From: Phycisphaerae bacterium
Lineage (GTDB): Bacteria > Planctomycetota > Phycisphaerae > JAAYCJ01
Reading direction: 5' to 3'
DNA: 10,714 nucleotides
Assembly (NCBI GenBank): GCA_012514125.1
Contig: JAAZAW010000351.1
Coordinates: 1-10,714 of the forward strand
The notes beneath the pieces are model-generated. The model did no database searches, was not told the origin of the DNA, and worked only from the letters and a program-made list of their open reading frames with translations. Position numbers and translations under genes: made by a program. This document shows positions 1-4,846 of the stretch, one piece after another (within the stretch, counting starts at the first letter, position 1; each line of letters opens with the position of its first letter).

Positions 1-458
1 ATCCGAGAGAGGAACATCACCGCAATCCCATCCGGGAGCTCTATATCAAATCTGCCCTGCTCGAACTCTTCGCAATCCTGCTGGAAAACGCCCAGGCCCT
101 GCAAACCAGCCAACCCGCGGACCAACTGCAAATCATCCGTCTGGCCATTGAGTTCATCACCCTCCGATATTCGAAGAAAACCCTGACTCTCGGGGATATC
201 GCCGATGCGGTCCACCTGAGCGAGGACTATTTCGGCCTGCTCTTTCGTCAACACGTCGGTACAACCCCGATGCGATACCTTCGAACCGTTCGCATCGAGC
301 AAAGCAAACTCCTGCTGACGCAAACCCAATTAACCATCGGAGAAATCGCCGCCCGAGTCGGCTTTGAAGACCCCCTCCATTTTTCAAGAGTCTTCCACCA
401 GCACGTCGGCCGGCCCCCCCGCCTCTATCGATCCAAACGGGCTTTAGGCCACAAGTAG
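1..458 (+). CDS. AraC-family transcriptional regulator, C-terminal part (5' end outside window)
   Basis: The frame is open from the first complete codon at position 3 to the TAG at 456-458, giving 151 visible residues. It ends in a typical AraC/XylS DNA-binding domain with two helix-turn-helix motifs. The first is around LGDIADAVHLSEDYFGLLFRQ. The second contains IGEIAARVGFEDPLHFSRVF and is followed by the family's closing G-x-x-P-x-x-Y/R pattern. About 50 residues before the first helix-turn-helix belong to the linker or the end of the sensor domain; the ligand-binding part lies upstream of the window, so no inducer can be proposed. Such proteins usually activate sugar-use or stress genes as dimers. 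The stop codon runs straight into a 7-bp repeat array, so the end of the gene and the start of the repeat touch. Family assignment is confident; the target is unknown. Confidence 0.9.
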   Translation, partial: PREEHHRNPIRELYIKSALLELFAILLENAQALQTSQPADQLQIIRLAIEFITLRYSKKTLTLGDIADAVHLSEDYFGLLFRQHVGTTPMRYLRTVRIEQSKLLLTQTQLTIGEIAARVGFEDPLHFSRVFHQHVGRPPRLYRSKRALGHK

Positions 459-683
459 GCTACGGACTACAGGCTACGGGCTACGGGAAGAAAGAAAAGA
501 AAGATGACAGATTCGAACGTTGAACATTCAACGCTCAACGTTCAACATCGAACAAAGAGAAAAAGGGTTTTTTGTTTCTTTTTATTCTCCGTGTTCGACG
601 TTGGAAGTTCAATGTTGAATGTTCGACGTTCCTTCTCTTATCTTCCCTCTTCCTGCAGCCTGTAGCCCGCAGCCCGTAGCCCG
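459..683. repeat. Long imperfect inverted repeat made of 7-bp units (snap-back element, copy 1)
   Basis: The outer left arm (459-486) is four tandem units close to GCTACGG. The outer right arm (655-682) is four units close to GYAGCCC, roughly the complement. Inside these, 512-553 is six units of the form NNNNAAC (such as GTTGAAC or ATTCAAC), and 593-627 is five GTTNNAN units that pair with them. About 32 of 39 positions match between the inner arms when one is reversed and complemented. Purine-rich (487-505) and pyrimidine-rich (631-654) spacers also face each other, and the centre is an A-rich then T-rich stretch. The whole 225 bp could fold as one imperfect hairpin. No protein is evident. 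A related, shorter copy lies at 2429-2612. Function is unknown. Confidence 0.85.
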
Positions 684-883
684 TTCTCGTTCTATTAAGT
701 TTTCAAAGAACTACTCGTCCATTCTGAGGTTAAAGATGTCACATGATTTGAAAAAAGCAAATTTCCGAGAACAAATTTTTTTCTGAAGGCGTGTAAACTT
801 CGGCAAAATAGCAAAATACGAAAAATCAAAGAAAATATTTTTTTTGAGATTGCCCCGCGTTTTTTTCCAAAAAATAGAAAGCC
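684..883. other. Non-coding gap, AT-rich with A and T runs
   Basis: No ORF, RNA gene or convincing promoter is visible in these 200 bases. The stretch holds several A and T runs. Its last 30 bases (TTCC, then A-rich sequence containing ATAGAAA twice) resemble a shortened version of the junction sequence of the 191-bp repeats that follow. Confidence 0.5.
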
Positions 884-1041
884 ATAGAAATCTCTGGGAA
901 AGCTGTCAGCTCTCAGCTTTCAGCTTTCAGCCTGACACGAGTCAAAAATAAAAACATTATTAACCGCTATGGGCATAGAAGTTATGGTGAAGTGGATTTT
1001 GATGTTGGATTGAAGGTTGCGTTTTTTTTGACGTCGATTCC

Positions 1042-1076
1042 ATAGACATTTCCATCCGATTCATAGAAATGTCTAT
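1042..1076. repeat. Hairpin at the end of 191-bp repeat copy A
   Basis: ATAGACATTTC (1042-1052) pairs perfectly with GAAATGTCTAT (1066-1076) around a 13-nt loop, giving an 11-bp stem. It lies 191 bp from the equivalent hairpin in the next copy. Confidence 0.75.
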
Positions 1077-1232
1077 AGAAATCTCTGTAGAAAGCTTTCA
1101 GCTATCGGCTCTCAGCTTTCAGCCGGACAGGAGCCAAATAGCAAAGCTTGTTAAATACTGAGGCAAAAGGGGTTATAGAGCAGCTCTGTTTGGGGTTGGG
1201 TTGAAAAAGGACCTTTTTTTGACGTGGATTCC

Positions 1233-1267
1233 ATAGACATTTCTATAGGAATCGTAGAAATGTCTAT
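1233..1267. repeat. Hairpin at the end of 191-bp repeat copy B
   Basis: ATAGACATTTCTA (1233-1245) pairs perfectly with TAGAAATGTCTAT (1255-1267) around a 9-nt loop, giving a 13-bp stem. The stem is two pairs longer than in copy A while the outer ends stay in register. Confidence 0.8.
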
Positions 1268-1292
1268 AGAAATCCCTGGAGAGGGATTTCAG

Positions 1293-1625
1293 GCATCATC
1301 CTTCATCCCTTGAGTGTTTTAGCCGGAGGGCCCAAAGAGGTTTTTGATCATCAACATTATTGTAAATTATTAATGGTGTTCCTGCCACAGAGACCAGCCA
1401 CCTTCTTGTTTCCCTTACATAAATTCGTTATAGCATTAATTTAAGACTTATCGCAATAATGATGTATTATTAAAGAAAATCCTTCCCCTTTTTCTTGCAG
1501 ACACCTCTTTTGGGCTGAAATCTGACGTCTGAAAAGTTAAATATATATTATATTTCCAGGATAACACAGCGCAAAAAGGACGCTTTATCAAGTAGATTGT
1601 ATAACAGTCAGTAACTGTTTCCAAT
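1293..1625. other. AT-rich gene-free stretch with a spaced inverted repeat
   Basis: No ORF or RNA gene is recognised. GCCCAAAGAGGT (1330-1341) faces ACCTCTTTTGGGC (1503-1515) as an inverted repeat with one bulged base, 161 bp apart. Inside it, AATAAT-GATGT-ATTATT (near 1456-1471) is a small hairpin that also contains a TATTAT -10-like hexamer at 1465-1470, with only a weak TTAAGA 18 bp upstream. AACAGT (1603-1608) and ACTGTT (1614-1619) form a further short inverted repeat just before the next array. A promoter for a small RNA is possible but not supported strongly. Confidence 0.4.
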
Positions 1626-1842
1626 AGTCGATCGACTTTACTCCTCAGACGATCGTATTTGCTTCAAAGTCGATCGACTGAGGCTCATTTCACGCCTTAC
1701 CTGGACCAAATCACGTCGACTGAAGCCCATTTCACGCTTGATCTGGTCCAGATCACGTCGACTATGCGTCATTTCAGGTCGCACGAGGCCCATTTCAGAT
1801 CGTATATGGAGCAAAGACGACCTTCTTTCGCTCATTTTCAGC
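1626..1842. repeat. 42-bp tandem array with a 21-bp sub-period
   Basis: The palindrome AGTCGATCGACT occurs at 1626-1637 and again 42 bp later at 1668-1679. The TCGAC core then recurs at 1716 and 1758, again at 42-bp steps. Within each unit the half-units end in a shared CATTTCAC/CATTTCAG or ATCAC word, and the last part steps at 21 bp (CATTTCAG at 1770 and 1791). Because 21 bp is seven codons, the minus strand stays open from 1835 down to a TAA at 1638-1640. It would encode a 65-residue peptide of near-identical heptads such as RREMSLS, RRDLVQV and KREMGFS. The start at 1835 has no visible Shine-Dalgarno, so it is not called as a gene. There are no spacers, so this is not a CRISPR array. Confidence 0.8.
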
Positions 1843-1866
1843 CATGAAAAGGAAAGAATTTTAAAC

Positions 1867-1893
1867 CACGAAGAGCACCGAGGGCACGAAGGG
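1867..1893. repeat. 9-bp-period tandem repeat (CACGAAGRG family)
   Basis: Three consecutive 9-mers, CACGAAGAG, CACCGAGGG and CACGAAGGG, follow ACCA. This matches a short intergenic repeat type I recall from many uncultivated bacterial genomes. No complementary arm is seen in the window. Sequence downstream to 2035 is G-rich and contains nested GGCCAAAGGCC-type short palindromes, with no credible ORF. Confidence 0.65.
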
Positions 1894-2035
1894 AAGGCAA
1901 AAAAGGGAGGCTTGGGGTAGGGAGGCGGAAATGGGCTTTAGGCAAAAATGGGCTACGGGTCGGAGGGTTTTGGCCAAAGGCCAAAGCCTGCCTTTCCGGT
2001 CTGTATTGCTCCAGAAAAATTAAGAGTAAGATTTT

Positions 2036-2174
2036 GAACCACCAAGACGCCAGTCGGAACCGCCAAGGGGAGAGGGGAGAAATTCGGGAAAAGAGGAGTC
2101 GGGTGGGACAGGCACCAATTATTTTTCTCTTTTCACATCTCTTCCTTGGCCCAGTCACACCGTGGCGGTTCGAA
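2036..2174. repeat. Imperfect inverted repeat with 9-bp-type arms and purine/pyrimidine core
   Basis: The left arm (2036-2068) begins GAACCACCAAG and ends GAACCGCCAAGG. The right arm (2144-2174) begins CCTTGG and ends GTGGCGGTTCGAA, which is complementary to the left arm's ends. Between them, 2067-2098 is almost purely purine on the plus strand and 2121-2145 almost purely pyrimidine, flanking a short centre. This is the same layout as the element at 459-683 but with unrelated arm sequences. The 14-mer CGTGGCGGTTCGAA at 2161-2174 recurs exactly at 2551-2564. Confidence 0.6.
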
Positions 2175-2196
2175 TTAGGCTTTGTACTTTGGGTGA

Positions 2197-2415
2197 GAAG
2201 CCGAAGGACTGTTAATCGAAGAATTGATCGGGGTACGTTATCTGAGGTACGCGGATGACAAAGAGCGGATGGATGCTTTCTCGAAAGTCTTGATGCTTCC
2301 CGTTCGGCTGCTGGTGGGCCAAAAGAATCGAACCATCCGGCAGGAAGCGATCCTGGCCTATGCGAAAAAGAAGCTCAGGGAATTGGGGGAGGAAAGAAGA
2401 AAGAAGGTTGAATGA
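2197..2415 (+). pseudogene. Unrecognised 72-codon open frame, possibly a gene remnant
   Basis: The frame is open from just after a TGA at 2194-2196 to the TGA at 2413-2415. The only early start codon is TTG at 2224 (63 codons including stop), without a well-placed ribosome-binding site; an ATG at about 2269 would leave a very short product. The translation has protein-like composition: a stretch around VRYLRYADDKERMDAF, a hydrophobic segment (VLMLPVRLLVG), then a lysine/arginine/glutamate-rich helix. I do not recognise the family. The last codons (EERRKKVE) coincide with a purine-rich tract like the spacer of the snap-back elements, so the natural end of the protein may have been replaced. 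It sits between two repeat elements. It is most likely a fragment left by repeat insertion, but a real small gene is not excluded. Confidence 0.3.
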
Positions 2416-2428
2416 AGAGGAATATGAC

Positions 2429-2612
2429 ATCGAACATTGAACGCTCAACGTTCAACTTCGAACAAAAGAGAAAAAGGAATTGTTCTTTTATTCTCCGTGT
2501 TCGACGTTCCTTCTCTTTTATTCTCCCTCTTACCTTGGCGTCCGTGGCGTCGTGGCGGTTCGAAAATCTTTCCGAATCTTCTCTTTTCTTCTCTTCCCGC
2601 AGCCCGTAGCCC
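2429..2612. repeat. Snap-back element, copy 2 (deleted and mosaic)
   Basis: Five 7-bp NNNNAAC units (2429-2463) are followed by the same A-rich core as copy 1 (AAAGAGAAAAAGG) and by TTTTATTCTCCGTGTTCGAC. Copy 1 has five right-arm heptamers, but here only one GTTCGAC (2499-2505) remains before GTTCCTTCTCTT. After this come 9-bp-period units (2534-2560, CTTGGCGTC/CGTGGCGTC/GTGGCGGTT) and then two GYAGCCC heptamers (2599-2612) that match the outer right arm of copy 1. The outer left arm is absent. The block therefore mixes pieces of both repeat families. Confidence 0.8.
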
Positions 2613-2821
2613 ATTTCCGTCATAGGGGGAATGATTTACGTTTTTTGGGGATGTGGGGAGATTTCAATACTTGGTCTGCCGAAAAGAGAATTCATGGGGG
2701 ACTGGTTTGAGGCCCTGGAAATTATGGCCTGTTCAGAAAAAACGACCCGATGGCTCTGATGATTACCCTCCTTGATGTGAAATTATGTATCGAGCCGTAT
2801 TCACTCTCGATCGTGTCATTT
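2613..2821. other. Gene-free stretch downstream of the glycosidase
   Basis: No gene is recognised. On the minus strand, downstream of the glycosidase stop, a T run lies near 2736-2742, but no good GC stem precedes it, so no terminator is called. Confidence 0.4.
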
Positions 2822-3820
2822 TTATTGATGTGCCAGTGCAATGCCTCGAATCTCGCCGGTCCGGATCTGGCCCATTTTCTGATCGGGGTTGGGGTTGGGC
2901 GAGACGGCGCAGTAGAAATGGTAGAGTTTGCCGTCGCGGGCGATCATACCGGGTTTGTGGGCGTAGATCGAATCGATGCTGCCGGGGCCGCCGATATCGA
3001 TGAGAATCGTCTCGGATTTCGTCCAGTGCAGCAGATCGTCCGAGAAGGCAACGCTGTTTCGCGCATGGCCGTCCGAAGACAAACCGAAGTAAAACATCAC
3101 CCAGCCGTTACCATAGCGAAAAACACATGGGTCCGAAGCGAAGCGATCGTCAAACGTCCCCGCCGGGCCATTGCGAAGAATCGGATTTCCTTCGTAACGG
3201 TTCCAGGTCGTCAGGTCTTTCGAGGTCGCCAGACCGATCTGTTCGTTCCAGGACCCTTCGGATTGATTCTTGGCGTTATAGAACAGATAGTAAATTCCAT
3301 CGTGCTCTACGATCCACGATTTATACAACCCGCCGCGTTCCCAATCGGCCCCGTCTTTGGCCTGGAGAACGGGACCGGTGAGTTCCCAGTGTCGAAGATC
3401 GTGGCTGAAGCATAACCCGATGATGGCGGGCCCGCTTTCGTAACCCGCCCCCGGATAAGCATGATAGGTCCCGATAAACCGGCCGTCGATAATCCGCAAT
3501 TCACCGGGGCCAAACAGGTCATTATCGCGAATGATGTTCGTCATCGCCGCATTGAATTCGGTGAGCGAACCCCGGGGCCCCCGATCCAGAATCAACCCTT
3601 CCTTTTTCCATGTCAGCAGATCCTGCGATGAAGCGAGCCCCGTTCGATACCCGATGGAATCCCAGCCAACGTAGGTCATATAATACGAATCCCGATAATG
3701 AAAGGGATTGGGGCAATCGATCCTGTGACTTTCGAAAGTGTCCATCTGGAACGAAGGTGAGAGAACCAAGTGCGCGATCTTGTGCGGTGTCCGAAGTTTT
3801 TCCACATCGAATGGGCTCAT
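2822..3820 (-). CDS. Beta-propeller glycoside hydrolase/phosphorylase (GH43/GH130-like)
   Basis: The 332-residue product shows repeated propeller-blade signatures: S-x-D-L-x-x-W occurs at residues 65-71, 139-145, 200-206 and 260-266. The blades open with motifs such as DCPNPFHYRDSYYMTY (35-50), SDPCVFRYGNGWVMFY (229-244) and HKPGMIARDGKLYHFY (288-303). This pattern is known from five-bladed propeller enzymes (GH43, GH32, GH117, GH130) that cleave or phosphorolyse beta-mannosides, arabinosides, xylosides or related sugars. D35 in the DCPNPF motif and D230 are candidate active-site acids, by analogy only. No signal peptide is visible, so a cytoplasmic enzyme acting on imported oligosaccharides is likely. 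The ATG at 3818-3820 has AAAGGA just upstream on the minus strand. It is divergent from an AraC regulator 68 bp away. Fold assignment is good; family and substrate are not settled. Confidence 0.85.
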   Translation of the reverse strand: MSPFDVEKLRTPHKIAHLVLSPSFQMDTFESHRIDCPNPFHYRDSYYMTYVGWDSIGYRTGLASSQDLLTWKKEGLILDRGPRGSLTEFNAAMTNIIRDNDLFGPGELRIIDGRFIGTYHAYPGAGYESGPAIIGLCFSHDLRHWELTGPVLQAKDGADWERGGLYKSWIVEHDGIYYLFYNAKNQSEGSWNEQIGLATSKDLTTWNRYEGNPILRNGPAGTFDDRFASDPCVFRYGNGWVMFYFGLSSDGHARNSVAFSDDLLHWTKSETILIDIGGPGSIDSIYAHKPGMIARDGKLYHFYCAVSPNPNPDQKMGQIRTGEIRGIALAHQ

Positions 3821-3888
3821 TTTTTTCCTTTAATGCAATTTTCTTGCCCTGAATATAAAATAAATCCGAAAAAAAGGACATTGTTGGA
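3821..3888. promoter_or_regulatory. Divergent regulatory region between glycosidase and AraC regulator
   Basis: These 68 AT-rich bases must carry both start regions. For the plus-strand regulator, AAGGA at 3874-3878 lies 10 nt before its ATG. For the minus-strand glycosidase, AAAGGA lies a few bases before its ATG. TATAAA (3854-3859, plus) and TATATT on the opposite strand are possible -10 elements, but no convincing -35 partners are seen, which would fit activator-dependent promoters. No clear operator dyad is visible. Confidence 0.45.
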
Positions 3889-4734
3889 ATGGTCAAAAAC
3901 ATTTGTGAAAAATACATCATCGGTCCCGAATGTATCGAACGGCTCTTGCCGCTTATCGAGGCGGGGCCCCTTTCGAATCTCGGTGTCACCGGTGCGGGAG
4001 TCAGTGATCTTCGGGGCGAGTACCGCATCAACCGGCCTCATTCACGTATCTCCGGCGTCATCGGAACCTTGAAAGGCCATGGCCGGCTCAAGAGCGAGGA
4101 AGGCACCCGCATCCTCTCACCCGGCGATCTGATGATCTTCCCGATGAGCAAGCCCCATTGTTACGAGATCATCAACGGAAAGTTCTGGAAGATCGTCTGG
4201 TTCACGATCCACCGCCCCATCCCGTTTGAATCGATCCGGATCGTTCCCTCGGATCAGCTTACAACCCTCGCCGCAGAATACACGGCCATTATCGAAGAAG
4301 CCGCAACCGGAGGATACCTGAGCCAGGAAGTTCGGCTGGCCAAGGAAAATTACCTCGCCTGTCTGCTCCGACGTATTTTGCACACCGAATGCATCCCGGG
4401 AAAGGATCGCCATTATCAACAGCAACTCCGGCAACTCTGGAGCGACGTCATGAAAGATCTTTCACACAAATGGACCCTCGACGAGCTGGCCGAAAGGGCC
4501 GGTTTTTCAACGGTCCACCTGAATCGGATCTGCCGCCGGTACTATCAGTGTCCGGTGATGCGGTACATCACACGGCTGCGGATGACGTACGCCGCACAGC
4601 TTCTGGCCCAGGGAAATTTTATTAAAGTCGAAACCATCGCTCATCGCTGCGGTTACGATAATCCCTTCGCCTTTTCCGTCGCCTTCAAACGCCACTTTGG
4701 CCAAAGCCCCCGCCTTTCGCAAATAGAGGGTTAA
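3889..4734 (+). CDS. AraC-family regulator with cupin sensor domain
   Basis: The 281-residue protein has the usual AraC length and order. An N-terminal cupin-like beta barrel includes GHGRLKSEEG and then SPGDLMIFPMSKPHCYE (about residues 63-93), where a sugar or similar ligand would bind. A helical linker follows (about 125-180). The C-terminal domain has two helix-turn-helix motifs, at about 196-219 (LDELAERAGFSTVHLNRICR) and 247-275 (VETIAHRCGYDNPFAFSVAF), with the closing FGQSPR. The start ATG is preceded by AAGGA at a 10-nt distance. It is transcribed away from the propeller glycosidase, so it most likely senses that enzyme's substrate or product and activates the glycosidase gene. This role is inferred from position. 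It is a different protein from the AraC fragment at the left edge; only the DNA-binding region is comparable. Confidence 0.93.
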   Translation: MVKNICEKYIIGPECIERLLPLIEAGPLSNLGVTGAGVSDLRGEYRINRPHSRISGVIGTLKGHGRLKSEEGTRILSPGDLMIFPMSKPHCYEIINGKFWKIVWFTIHRPIPFESIRIVPSDQLTTLAAEYTAIIEEAATGGYLSQEVRLAKENYLACLLRRILHTECIPGKDRHYQQQLRQLWSDVMKDLSHKWTLDELAERAGFSTVHLNRICRRYYQCPVMRYITRLRMTYAAQLLAQGNFIKVETIAHRCGYDNPFAFSVAFKRHFGQSPRLSQIEG

Positions 4735-4743
4735 AAGTCAAAG

Positions 4744-4799
4744 TCCGGTCCCTGAGCTTGCCGAAGGGTGTTCGCCCTTCGGCAAGCTCAGGGACCGGA
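4744..4799. repeat. Perfect 25-bp inverted repeat (REP-like palindrome) between convergent genes
   Basis: Bases 4744-4768 pair without mismatch with 4775-4799 around the 6-nt loop TGTTCG. The arm contains CCCTGAGCTTGCCGAAGGG, a sequence of the CCCTGAGCNTGNCGAAGGG type that I recall as a very widespread extragenic palindrome. It begins 10 nt after the araC stop and lies 48 nt from the recQ stop. It lacks a T tract on either strand, so it is not a standard intrinsic terminator. It could still protect both transcript ends or serve as a bidirectional block. Confidence 0.9.
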
Positions 4800-4803
4800 G
4801 GGG

Positions 4804-4819
4804 AATTGCTTAAGCAATT
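4804..4819. repeat. 16-bp perfect palindrome
   Basis: AATTGCTTAAGCAATT reads the same on both strands and sits between the REP-like hairpin and the recQ stop. Beside it, a 6-bp GCGGCA/TGCCGC stem on the minus strand spans the recQ stop codon. These may contribute to ending the recQ transcript, or the palindrome may bind a dimeric protein. Confidence 0.6.
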
Positions 4820-4846
4820 TGATCCTTTAATTTCGAAAGGCGGCAC

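Larger units (their letters stand above)
884..1290. repeat. 191-bp tandem duplication (two copies plus the start of a third)
   Basis: The sequence ATAGAAATCYCTG recurs at 884, 1075 and 1266, exactly 191 bp apart each time. Copy A (884-1074) and copy B (1075-1265) can be aligned throughout with a few single-base indels, and a third copy starts at 1266 and fades by about 1290. Each full copy contains, in order: a 7-bp-period array of AGCTNTC (901-928 in A, 1093-1120 in B), the heptamer-adjacent GACANGAG, an A-rich linker, a T run, GACGTSGATTCCATAGACATTTC, and a hairpin at the copy end. The copies have diverged most in the linker, so the duplication is not recent. No coding potential is visible. 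Confidence 0.8.

Noticed and set aside
1626..1842. CRISPR-like array
   Set aside because: The 42-bp units are contiguous, with no unique spacers between conserved repeats, and there is no cas gene in the window.
1838..2158. 106-codon minus-strand open frame
   Set aside because: Its translation is just the 9-bp repeats and purine tracts (for example ALGALRGL), with no protein-like signal.
2750..3415. 221-codon plus-strand open frame
   Set aside because: Antisense to the propeller glycosidase and without a ribosome-binding site or recognisable motif.
3522..4031. 169-codon minus-strand frame across the glycosidase start
   Set aside because: It overlaps both the glycosidase and the AraC gene in the wrong frame and has no family features.
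4744..4799. Classical rho-independent terminator
   Set aside because: The stem is excellent, but no T tract follows on either strand, so it is recorded as a REP-like palindrome instead.
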